Source of the DNA: JAICMB01 sp963802915
GTDB taxonomy: Bacteria; Acidobacteriota; Terriglobia; Bryobacterales; Bryobacteraceae
Direction: 5' to 3'
Length of the DNA stretch: 64,000 nucleotides
Assembly (NCBI GenBank): GCA_963802915.1
Contig: CAWDKQ010000009.1
Coordinates: 496,001-560,000, forward strand
The stretch's first letter is position 1, and each line of letters begins with the position of its first letter. Below, in pieces: positions 1-8,316 of this stretch. The notes below the pieces were generated by a model. It worked only from the letters and a program-made list of their open reading frames with translations, searched no databases and was not told the origin of the DNA. The position numbers and the translations under genes are program-made.

Positions 1-2481
1 TCCTTGCACGAAGTCAAAAGGCACGGTCGTTATGACTCCGGTGGTGTCCTCACGGAACTGCAGCGGTTCGAGAGTGGCCGGCTTCACGAAACCTTCGACT
101 ACAGCGGGGCCGGCGAGATCCTGCATCAGCCAAATCCAGCGCCCCACCGGGTGGACCCACACTTCTCGGTATGTCCAGCAAATCTGAGTGGGCCAGTAAG
201 GCGCGTCGTCGAAGCCGTGAGTCTCGATACCAACCGGAAGAGCTCCGACCATATTTCCCGACCGCACCGTGTAAAGAGGCGTCCAATCATAACCCTCGCC
301 ATACATTGCACTGGAAGCGAACGGATTGCGACCGACGATCCACTCCGCCTGCTTTTGCGCCAGGTCCGCGGCATCGAGATCGCCACGCAGGTGAGCTGCC
401 GCGGACAGCGCTTTGGCTTGTGAAAGAAGGACACTGAAGTTACCGCGGAAATCGAACCAGACTGGAAATCTGCGGAGATAGTATTCGCCTCCGAGCGGGA
501 AGCCCCGTCGCACCTCCTCCACGTAGGCATCCCGATCCGCCGCTCGCAACGGAGTCCAGGACTGTTTCTCCGGAATTAACCGCGCATCGCTTTCGCGGTA
601 CACAGCCGCCGGTAGGACATCGTAGGGCGCGTTGATCTTTGATGCCGGCTTTAAATAGTACTCGGAGTGAAGCACCGTGGCCGAATACCATTTCATCCAG
701 TCCTGATGATCGGGGAACACCTCACACAGCCGTACCAGTGCAACGACGGGCCCCTGTTCCTCGCCGACATGGAAGCGTTGAAAGAGGTCCTCCTGTTTCG
801 GATTTGTGAACCAAAAACCTGCGAGCGGTAATTTCCAGTGTTGGATCTTGCGCTGCTGCGAGCCGAGTACGAATTGTCCCAGCTTGAATGCCTCCTCGGC
901 GTACTTCTGCTCCCCGGTCGCCTGATAGAGATCGACCGATGCCAGGACGCCCAGCGAAGCTCGTTCCAACTCGTCAGAGGCGCCGTAGACGGGCGTGATG
1001 GGTGGCGCGGTTTCCAGCCCTTTCACGGCGAATTCCCAATCTTCCTCTGCGATCTTTAGCGAACGCGACGCCAGTTCCGGGTCGCGTTGCTTGAGCACGC
1101 GGGCTGCAAGCGCCTCCACGCCGCTGTCGCGGAAATTTACTTCCGGATCGTTGCGCGATTCTCCGAAGCGGTCGTCGGAATCGCCCATAATGCCATTGGT
1201 CCAGTAGCCGATCAATTGACCCGTGGTGCGATAACCATCGCCGAACCGTGTCTTCAAGACCCAGTCCAGACCCCATTTCGCTTCTTCGATGAGCCGTTGA
1301 TAGAGCACCGGATCTTCGCCCTGTCGATGCAGGCGCTCCGCCAATGAGAGGAGGGAATACGTCATTCCGGGCGTGTGTCCGGTGGCGGAGAGATCGCCTG
1401 CATCGTGCCATCCGCCATTCACGACAATGCGCTTCTGGTTATGGGTGCCATAACAGTCGCTGTGACACTTGCCGTGGATCCCGGGGATCTCCATCCCGCA
1501 GCGCTCGCTGTAGATAAAATTGATTGCTTTCCAGATGCTGCTTTGCCATGCATCGTCGCCGATGCGGAACGAACGCGTGAGCATGTCACCGGTCCGGATC
1601 ACATAGTTTCCGGGCTCCCTCACCTCCGAGAAATCCAGCACCTGGTACTCGCCAAGATCGGTTTTCGTGTGTCGCACCGGTTTTGTGAGGACCACTTCGC
1701 TTGTATCTTGCCGAATGACGCTGAACTCCCGCGTGGCGAGATTGCTCGCTATGGCGTTCTTCGGGGACCCAGCGCTGTAGCCGCTGTGGCTGAATGCGAT
1801 GCGGCCAGGAGCTACGTCCCAACCCTCCGTGTGATCGGCGTCGACTTTCTCGAGTTCGAGTTGGTCGAAATCCAAAATTGTGCTGTCGCCCGGATCGGGC
1901 AGTTTCTTCGGGATGCTGTAACTAAGATCGAGCGCGGTGACTTTTTCGCGAGGCAGCGGAGCGATTTCCCAGACCACGTGATTCCACGTCCTGTTTTTCA
2001 GGATCACGGATTCATGACGGCCTTCGTTGTAACGATCGGGCAGCTTGTGTGCGCCGTCGTTGTGAAGAACCAGGGAACAGGAAATGGCGGGCGCGCCAGT
2101 GATCTCGGGATAAATCCAGACAGAAATTCGATTGAAGGCGCTCCAATCCTCGCCGGGAAACACCCGAGTCGCCGTCAAGCCGCCCCAATCCGAATTGGCG
2201 GCCTCACCAGTTGGGGAAGGAATGGAACGCAATCGCAGTGAATACTTACCTTGCTTACTACGAACGTCAGTAAGTGCCATATCGCCCGGTCCACGAAACG
2301 ACCATGTCGAGAGATCCTCCATGCCGTCGAGAAGCCGGGAATCGAGAACTTTCTTGTTCAACCAACGAAAATAGGCTCCATCTTCGTTTCGAGCTTGCAT
2401 GGGCATGCGAGGAGTTTGGGCCAAAAGACCCGTAGCGATGAGAAGATACGTCAGAAAAATAGTTCGCGCGGAGGTAGTCAT
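1..2481 (-). CDS. Glycoside hydrolase family 9 (endoglucanase-like), 3' end outside window
   Basis: The reading frame is open from an ATG at 2481 to the left edge (827 codons), so the C-terminus is missing. A hydrophobic leader (first ~20 residues) predicts export. It is followed by a carbohydrate-binding-like beta region, an Ig-like domain of the kind preceding many GH9 domains, and an (alpha/alpha)6 catalytic domain. The GH9 signature GGWHDAGD is at residues 356-363 and supplies the Asp that activates water. Near the cut end, YREVWVHPVGRW resembles the region carrying the GH9 acid Glu. GH9 enzymes mainly hydrolyse beta-1,4-glucans, sometimes glucosamine oligomers; the substrate here is unknown. 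The upstream side is occupied by a transposase remnant, so no operon partner is visible. The family is confident; the endoglucanase role is inferred. Confidence 0.88.
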   Translation of the reverse strand, partial: MTTSARTIFLTYLLIATGLLAQTPRMPMQARNEDGAYFRWLNKKVLDSRLLDGMEDLSTWSFRGPGDMALTDVRSKQGKYSLRLRSIPSPTGEAANSDWGGLTATRVFPGEDWSAFNRISVWIYPEITGAPAISCSLVLHNDGAHKLPDRYNEGRHESVILKNRTWNHVVWEIAPLPREKVTALDLSYSIPKKLPDPGDSTILDFDQLELEKVDADHTEGWDVAPGRIAFSHSGYSAGSPKNAIASNLATREFSVIRQDTSEVVLTKPVRHTKTDLGEYQVLDFSEVREPGNYVIRTGDMLTRSFRIGDDAWQSSIWKAINFIYSERCGMEIPGIHGKCHSDCYGTHNQKRIVVNGGWHDAGDLSATGHTPGMTYSLLSLAERLHRQGEDPVLYQRLIEEAKWGLDWVLKTRFGDGYRTTGQLIGYWTNGIMGDSDDRFGESRNDPEVNFRDSGVEALAARVLKQRDPELASRSLKIAEEDWEFAVKGLETAPPITPVYGASDELERASLGVLASVDLYQATGEQKYAEEAFKLGQFVLGSQQRKIQHWKLPLAGFWFTNPKQEDLFQRFHVGEEQGPVVALVRLCEVFPDHQDWMKWYSATVLHSEYYLKPASKINAPYDVLPAAVYRESDARLIPEKQSWTPLRAADRDAYVEEVRRGFPLGGEYYLRRFPVWFDFRGNFSVLLSQAKALSAAAHLRGDLDAADLAQKQAEWIVGRNPFASSAMYGEGYDWTPLYTVRSGNMVGALPVGIETHGFDDAPYWPTQICWTYREVWVHPVGRWIWLMQDLAGPAVVEGFVKPATLEPLQFREDTTGVITTVPFDFVQG

Positions 2482-2561
2482 AAGTGAACCGAGGCTGAGG
2501 CAGGCGTCGCAGGCCGGGACAGTACTTCGCTAGCAGGTATTGGCTCTGTGAAGCCTTGCTA

Positions 2562-2583
2562 CTCTTCGGCGGACGCCGAAGAG
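2562..2583. repeat. Perfect 9-bp inverted repeat (hairpin)
   Basis: CTCTTCGGC and GCCGAAGAG flank a 4-base loop. The hairpin lies between the GH9 start and the transposase remnant. There is no T-tract on either side, so a rho-independent terminator is not convincing; it may be debris of a mobile element or a weak transcript-end structure. Confidence 0.45.
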
Positions 2584-2706
2584 CCGAGCTGCTTAACAGC
2601 GATGATCTGCCTAACGGTAACATCGGCGTTAACCGCGAGCAAGCGTAAGTGGCCGAACTGACGTTTCCTGACGTGACGCGCGATGCGAACGCGCCTCCAA
2701 CGCGGG

Positions 2707-3042
2707 CTATTGATCCACCGAGGGTTCGGAACACCCCGACGAGGAACGCGAATTAGGTCCGTCGAGAACTGGCTTACTTCTGACCACATGACCGGCAGCG
2801 AGCTTTCTGGTAGATTCTTCGATTGTTGCCGTTATGCGTTCGCCGGGTCCCTGATAGCCGAGCGCCGAATGCAGCCGCTTCTTGTTGTAAGTTTTTTCCA
2901 GAAACTCGCGGATCGAAGCGCGGTCTTCGGCCAAGTCCCGGTATTCGATGCGAAGGACCTCCTCGTACTTCATGAACGACTCACAGGCCGCGTTGTCCCA
3001 AGGATTCGCCCAGCGCGACATGCTGATCGCGATCTGGTGCGC
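2707..3042 (-). pseudogene. IS3-family transposase remnant (C-terminal part of integrase core)
   Basis: The frame reads AHQIAIS-MSRWANPWDNAACESF and later KRLHSALGY, the typical C-terminal end of the DDE integrase core of IS3-type orfB proteins, including the region with the last catalytic Glu. The upstream part, with the first two catalytic Asp residues, is absent: an in-frame TAG lies at 3043-3045 and the adenylation gene begins just beyond. The family usually reads FMKTLKYEEV where this copy has FMKYEEV, so about three codons appear to have been lost. After ALGY the sequence diverges into an unrelated tail. I found no terminal inverted repeats or target duplication. It is an old, non-functional fragment. 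Confidence 0.75.
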
Positions 3043-3074
3043 CTACTCGGGCGAGATATAATTCTCACATTGAA

Positions 3075-5714
3075 ATGAGCCTAACTGGCAGTGCTGGGGT
3101 CGCGGTGCGCACAGAGTCGCTGGACGCAGCGAGAGGCTTGCTTGACGAACTGTTGCTTCGCGCCAATGCGGCGCCGGAATCAATAGTCCTGCTGTCGCCG
3201 GGACGGAGCCCGGTGACGTTCGCGGGACTTGCGGACCGAATCCGCGGCGTGGCGGGCATGCTGGCGGACGCCGGTCTCACTCGCACTGACGTCGTTGCGG
3301 TCGTGATGCCAGATGGGCCGGAATTGCTCTCGATTGTTCTCGGCGTAGCGTCGGCCGCGATTGCCGCACCCGTCAACCCCGCATTGCGTGGGACCGAAAT
3401 GAAATCGTGCCTGAGCGACCTGGGCGCCCGCGCTGTAATCATCGATCAATCAATCGGCTCGGCGGTTGGGGCGGTGGCAGGGGAACTAGGGATTTGCATT
3501 CTGAATCCGGAGCGCCTACTCGGAGTAATCGGAAACACAAGCTTGGCCGAACGCGGGCGCGCTTCCGACATTGCGGTTATGCTCCAGACGTCGGCGACAA
3601 CAGATAGAGCCCGGCTGGTACCGCTGACGCATGCCAACCTGCGAGCGATGGCGGAGAATACGCAAGAGATCCTCCAACTCACTGCCGCGGACCGGTTCCT
3701 CAGCATGATGCCGCTGTTCCACTTGCAAGGATTGCTCAGCTCGATCGCGCAATTCCTCGCCGGAGGAAGCGTCATTTCGACTTCGGGGTTCGATTCGGGG
3801 GCGTTCGTGAACTGGATCGAGCAGTTCCATCCAACCTGGTACACAGCCACGCCCGCGGTGCACAACGCTATTCTGCCGCTGATCGAAGCTCGGCCGGATG
3901 TGCTGGACCGGTTTCCGCTTCGTTTCGTTCGGTCCATCGGAGCGCCCTTGCCGAACGCCCTGTTGGCTGATCTGGAGCGTGCTTTGCGCGTGCCCGCGCT
4001 GGAAGGTTACGGGATGACGGAAGCGGGGATGGTTACCAGCAATGCACTCCCTCCGCGTAAACGAAAAATCGGGTCCGTCGGACAGAGCGGTGGCGTGGAA
4101 TTGGCCATCATGGACGATGCTGATAGTTTTGTGCCGGCCGGTTGTGAAGGTCAGATCGTAGTACGAGGGCCGGCTGTGATTCACGCATATCATAACAACG
4201 CCGAGGCAGACCAGAGCGCATTCAGAGGACGTTGGTTCCTAAGCGGCGATGTTGGCTATCTCGACGACGAAGGTTTTCTGTTTGTTACCGGCCGGATCAA
4301 GGACATCATCAACCGCGGTGGCGAAAAAGTGCTTCCACAGGAAATCGACGACGTGCTTTCGACCCATCCTACGATCTTGGAAGCGATGGCCTTCGGCGTG
4401 CCGCATCCGACTCTCGGCGAAGCGGTAGCCGCCGCGGTTGTGCTGAAGCCAGCAGCATCGGTCACCGAAATCGAGCTGCGCCAATTCGCGGCCGATCGCC
4501 TGACCGATTTCAAAGTTCCCGGCAGAATCATCTTCGTTGACGCGATCCCGAAGGGACCTACAGGCAAGGCTCGACGCGCCCTGCTCGCAGAGCAGTTTCG
4601 CGTACAGGCAAGTTTCAATGGGAATCCACCAGGTGAAACCCTGACGGAAGTTGAAACGAAGCTGGAAGCGATTTGGAAGCGTATTCTTCGAATTGAGGAG
4701 ATCGGTATTCGCGACGATTTCTTCGGGGCCGGCGGTGATTCGCTGGGACTAACGCTGCTGATAGCGGAGGTGGAATTCGAGTTCGGAGTGGATGTCGCCC
4801 TGTTGAACGGTTCCGAGTTTTTCGCGGCGCCAACGATCGAGACACTGGCGCACGCGATCACCCATGGGAGACCCGTTTCGAATAAGAGCAGCCGCTCGCC
4901 CGTTGTCGCTCTTCAACCGATGGGTTCGCGTATTCCGTTTTTCTGCATTCCGGGAGCGGACGAAAATCCATACTATTTCAGAGATCTGGCGCGGTACGTC
5001 GGCAACGATCAACCATTCTATGTTCTTCGTGATCCGCGGCCACGCGAAGAGCGCGGAGTGTACACGCTCGAGGAACACGCAGCCACTTTCGCCTCCGCGA
5101 TAAGATCCGTGCAGCCGCGCGGACCTTACGTGCTGGGCGGGCACTGCTACGGCGGGATTTTGGCGTTCGAAGCGGCCAGGCAACTTGTCGAAGTTGGCGA
5201 GGAAATAAGTCTGCTCGCTTTGTTCGAGGTTCCAGCCCCGGGCTACCCGAAGGTCGTTCGGAATTGGAAGAATTATCTTAAACAATCGACGCGGCTGCTC
5301 GGGGCGTTGGCTCGCGGGGAAGGTCGAGCCACGTGGACGAACATGCGTTCGCACACACGGGTGTTGATCGGGTTGCTGAAAAAGAGAGCGCAGGCGGTGA
5401 GCCGGAGACGATTAGTCGGAATAGGCCTGAAATCGATGGTGGAGCCGATTGAACGGAGGGCATGCAAGAATGAGCGTGCCGGCAGAAGCTACGAGCCCAA
5501 ACAACTTCGCTGCAAAGTCGTTCAATTCATCGCGGGAGATGAACTACACAGCACGTTGGTACTCGACGATCCAAGACTCGGTTGGCGAGACCAGGTCGGC
5601 GCGGGTTTCTCGGTGCAAAGAGTGCCAGGTATAGCGGATGGAATCTTTAGAGAGCCCAACGTTCCCGAACTCGCCTCGCAGCTCCGCGCCTTGCTTGACG
5701 GCGTCCAACGATGA
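3075..5714 (+). CDS. NRPS-like adenylation-carrier-thioesterase protein
   Basis: A single-module protein of 879 residues: acyl/aminoacyl-adenylating domain (~25-510), phosphopantetheine carrier domain (~520-590, attachment Ser556 in GGDSLG) and alpha/beta-hydrolase thioesterase (~610-879). The adenylation domain keeps GYGMTEAG, the SGDVGYLD region, GRIKDIINRGGEK and the A10 Lys in PTGKARR. Its phosphate-binding motif is degenerate (TSATTD at 172-177 for TSGTTG). In the thioesterase the nucleophile motif is GGHCYGG, with Cys691 for Ser; by eye the usual C-terminal catalytic His is Ala854. It presumably activates and releases an acyl or amino acid unit. No other biosynthetic gene is adjacent, so the product is unknown. 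The ATG at 3075 has no clear ribosome-binding site and lies 30 bases from a transposase remnant, so the start and promoter may have been altered. Confidence 0.85.
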   Translation: MSLTGSAGVAVRTESLDAARGLLDELLLRANAAPESIVLLSPGRSPVTFAGLADRIRGVAGMLADAGLTRTDVVAVVMPDGPELLSIVLGVASAAIAAPVNPALRGTEMKSCLSDLGARAVIIDQSIGSAVGAVAGELGICILNPERLLGVIGNTSLAERGRASDIAVMLQTSATTDRARLVPLTHANLRAMAENTQEILQLTAADRFLSMMPLFHLQGLLSSIAQFLAGGSVISTSGFDSGAFVNWIEQFHPTWYTATPAVHNAILPLIEARPDVLDRFPLRFVRSIGAPLPNALLADLERALRVPALEGYGMTEAGMVTSNALPPRKRKIGSVGQSGGVELAIMDDADSFVPAGCEGQIVVRGPAVIHAYHNNAEADQSAFRGRWFLSGDVGYLDDEGFLFVTGRIKDIINRGGEKVLPQEIDDVLSTHPTILEAMAFGVPHPTLGEAVAAAVVLKPAASVTEIELRQFAADRLTDFKVPGRIIFVDAIPKGPTGKARRALLAEQFRVQASFNGNPPGETLTEVETKLEAIWKRILRIEEIGIRDDFFGAGGDSLGLTLLIAEVEFEFGVDVALLNGSEFFAAPTIETLAHAITHGRPVSNKSSRSPVVALQPMGSRIPFFCIPGADENPYYFRDLARYVGNDQPFYVLRDPRPREERGVYTLEEHAATFASAIRSVQPRGPYVLGGHCYGGILAFEAARQLVEVGEEISLLALFEVPAPGYPKVVRNWKNYLKQSTRLLGALARGEGRATWTNMRSHTRVLIGLLKKRAQAVSRRRLVGIGLKSMVEPIERRACKNERAGRSYEPKQLRCKVVQFIAGDELHSTLVLDDPRLGWRDQVGAGFSVQRVPGIADGIFREPNVPELASQLRALLDGVQR

Positions 5715-5822
5715 CGAAACGGCTCGGTTGACGACGTCAGCTTAAAAGTACCGACAAAAGCAGAACTTTCCCGGCTTGCCTAAGAATCCTACGGCTATGC
5801 TTAGGCAGGGAGCACTCTCACG

Positions 5823-7112
5823 ATGAACACCAGACGCACCTTTCTCGCAGGAGTCGGTGCGACCGCAATCGCGCATCTACCGGCGCTAAGAGCTTTTTCG
5901 GCGAACGACAAAATCCGCATTGCGGTGTTGGGCGTCAATGGGCGCGGCAAAGATCACATCGCGAGGATCATGAAGCTCCCGGATGCCGAGGTAGCCCTGA
6001 TCTGCGATCCGGACCTGGACGTCGCCCGGAAGCGCGCGTCTGAGTTCGACTCCGCCTTCGGGAAGAAAGTCCAAGTAGAACAGGACTTGCGGCGCGTGTT
6101 CGACAACAAAGAGATCGACGCAGTAACAATCGCCACGCCGAACCACTGGCATTCGCTCGCTACTATCTGGGCCTGCCAGGCCGGCAAAGACGTGTACGTG
6201 GAGAAACCTGGTTCGCACAACATCTTCGAAGGCCGCAAGATGGTGGAGGCTGCGCATAAATACAAGCGCATCGTCCAGCACGGCGTGCAACTCCGCAGCT
6301 CGGAGGTCATTCAGGAAGCGGTGCAGCACTTACGCAAAGGCACGATCGGCAACGTTTATATGGCGCGCGGCCTGGTCTATCGGTGGCGGCCATCCATCGG
6401 GCACAAAGATCCCGAGACTGCGCCGGAAACTTTGAATTTCGATTTGTGGACCGGTCCGGCCCGGAAAGAACCGTTTTCCCGGCGCATCGTTCACTACAAC
6501 TGGCATTGGACTTGGAACTACGGCAACGGCGACGTAGGCAACCAGGGGATCCACGAAACCGACATGTGCCTGTGGGGCCTCGGCCTGGAGACGCTGCCGA
6601 AGAAAATCACGGCCATGGGCGGCAAGTTTCTTTTCGACGACGACAAACAAACGCCGGAGGTCCTGACTACACTGTTCAACTTCCCCGAGCAGAAGAAGCT
6701 AATCCAATTTGAGGTTCGTCCCTGGTGCACGAATCTCGAAGACGGCGCGGGCGTCGGCAATATCTTTTACGGCTCGGAAGGCTACATGGTGGTGAAGGGG
6801 TACGATTCCTATGAGATTTACCTGGGCGAGCAACGCGAGAAGGGTCCGTCGCGCGAGGGCAGCGACCCGCTGACCGATCACTTTGCGAATTGGATCAAGG
6901 CGATCCGTTCCCGCAAAACGGAGGACCAAAACGGTCCGGTGGAAACGGCACATCGCGCACCGGCCCTGGCACATCTTGGCAACATTTCTTATCGTCTCGG
7001 ACGCGTACTTGAATTCGATGCCGATCGCGAGAAGTTCAAGGGCGATGCGGAAGCCGATGCCATGTTGACGCGGGAATACCGCGATCCCTACGTTGTGCCG
7101 CAATCGGTTTAA
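5823..7112 (+). CDS. Gfo/Idh/MocA family oxidoreductase (Tat-type leader)
   Basis: 429 residues. The N-terminus MNTRRTFLAG is a Tat-like twin-arginine leader. The NAD(P)-binding Rossmann fold starts at ~31 with a glycine-rich loop (VLGVNGRG), and the family's catalytic/cofactor EKP is at 127-129. A C-terminal GFO/IDH/MocA alpha/beta domain follows. Family members oxidise or reduce sugars, inositols and amino sugars; exported ones, like Zymomonas glucose-fructose oxidoreductase, carry a tightly bound nucleotide. The substrate is not readable from sequence. The gene is convergent with another family member (7127-8305), with only 14 bases between the stops, and sits beside glycan-degrading genes, which fits sugar catabolism. 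Confidence 0.9.
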   Translation: MNTRRTFLAGVGATAIAHLPALRAFSANDKIRIAVLGVNGRGKDHIARIMKLPDAEVALICDPDLDVARKRASEFDSAFGKKVQVEQDLRRVFDNKEIDAVTIATPNHWHSLATIWACQAGKDVYVEKPGSHNIFEGRKMVEAAHKYKRIVQHGVQLRSSEVIQEAVQHLRKGTIGNVYMARGLVYRWRPSIGHKDPETAPETLNFDLWTGPARKEPFSRRIVHYNWHWTWNYGNGDVGNQGIHETDMCLWGLGLETLPKKITAMGGKFLFDDDKQTPEVLTTLFNFPEQKKLIQFEVRPWCTNLEDGAGVGNIFYGSEGYMVVKGYDSYEIYLGEQREKGPSREGSDPLTDHFANWIKAIRSRKTEDQNGPVETAHRAPALAHLGNISYRLGRVLEFDADREKFKGDAEADAMLTREYRDPYVVPQSV

Positions 7113-7126
7113 CGCGCGATTCCGAA

Positions 7127-8305
7127 TTAGACCATTCTGCGAGAGGCCGCGTCGAAGCGGATGCGCCGTCCCTGCCGGTATGATTCTGTGGCCATACAAG
7201 TGGCGACGCTGGCCGCCACACCATCCTCCACCTTCCCATTGGGATCATTCCGCGTGCGGACACAGTCGAGAAAATTGCGGATATGCGCGGTGGTCGAGGC
7301 GTTGAATTGATGCGGCATGCGCTTCTCGATCGTCGGTTTCAGATCCATCACGTTGGGATTCTCCCGATAGAGGGCGAATGCTTCGCGTCCGATATCGAAG
7401 CGGGCCTTAGAACCGTGAAACTGCTTCATCTGGTCGCCGAAGAAGGAATATTGCATGGCCTTATAGCCGAGCGTGAAGACCGCCATATAGTTCGCATGCT
7501 CGACGGACATGGTCGCAGTCTCGGGTAGTTCGGCGCCCTGCTGGTCGATGCGTCCAGTGGCGGTGACAGCCAGCGGGTAAGTGGAGTTCATCATCCAATT
7601 GATTGCATCGATAATATGTGCCGCTTGGCTTGTCAGGTAGCCGCTTCCGTAATCGAAGAACCACTGCCAGTGGAAAAACCGGCGCGAATCCAGCTCCCGC
7701 CGCGGCGCCGGTCCGAGCCATTTTTGCCAGTCCAGCTTTCCTTCCAATGGCGGCGACGAGAGAGTCTTGGGCGTCGTATTCATCCACCACGCATTGACCA
7801 GCTTCACCTCGCCGGTGACGCCCGAATCCATGATTTTCTTCGCCTCGATAAACATGCCGAAGCTACGCCGCTGCGTGCCGACTTGCAGAACCCGCTTGGT
7901 CCGGCGCACGGCATCCAGCAGGCGAAACGCTTCGTCGATGTTGTGTGCCACGGGTTTTTCCAGGTAGACGTCCTTACCCGCCTCCACCGCTTCGATAGCC
8001 ATCGGTGAGTGCCAATGATCTGGGGTCGCTATTATGACAGCTTCGATTGACTTGTCATCAAGCATTCCGCGGTAGTCGTCGTAGACGTGCGCGCCCGGCG
8101 CGAGCTTCAGGCCCTCTTGGAGATTTGGTTCGTAGACGTCGCACACGGCTATCAGATCGGCGCCGACCTCTTTGAATTGGCCCAAGAGGTACTGGCCACG
8201 ACTTCCACTGCCGATGATGCCAGTGCGAACTCGATTGTCGGCCGTGGATGCCGCGGATGCAACACTGGCCGCGGCCAGCACCTTGAGAAACGTCTTGCGA
8301 TCCAT
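7127..8305 (-). CDS. Gfo/Idh/MocA family oxidoreductase
   Basis: 392 residues from the ATG at 8305, chosen because AGGAG lies about 8 bases upstream; longer in-frame readings exist but lack this site. The leader MDRKTFLKVLAAASVAS is an Arg-Lys variant of the Tat pattern. The Rossmann loop GIIGSGSRG starts at ~29, TPDHWHS is near 94-100 and the EKP motif is at 116-118. It lies 11 bases downstream of the GH30 gene and is probably the last gene of the DegT-deacetylase-GH30 unit. A role in oxidising sugars released by those enzymes is inferred. It is only distantly similar to the convergent paralogue at 5823, so it is not a recent duplicate. Confidence 0.9.
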   Translation of the reverse strand: MDRKTFLKVLAAASVASAASTADNRVRTGIIGSGSRGQYLLGQFKEVGADLIAVCDVYEPNLQEGLKLAPGAHVYDDYRGMLDDKSIEAVIIATPDHWHSPMAIEAVEAGKDVYLEKPVAHNIDEAFRLLDAVRRTKRVLQVGTQRRSFGMFIEAKKIMDSGVTGEVKLVNAWWMNTTPKTLSSPPLEGKLDWQKWLGPAPRRELDSRRFFHWQWFFDYGSGYLTSQAAHIIDAINWMMNSTYPLAVTATGRIDQQGAELPETATMSVEHANYMAVFTLGYKAMQYSFFGDQMKQFHGSKARFDIGREAFALYRENPNVMDLKPTIEKRMPHQFNASTTAHIRNFLDCVRTRNDPNGKVEDGVAASVATCMATESYRQGRRIRFDAASRRMV

Positions 8306-8316
8306 TGTTAGATCTC

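Noticed and set aside
1375..2241. Long plus-strand open frame (288 codons)
   Set aside because: It is antisense to the GH9 gene, whose minus-strand translation has clear family motifs; the plus-strand product has no recognisable domain.
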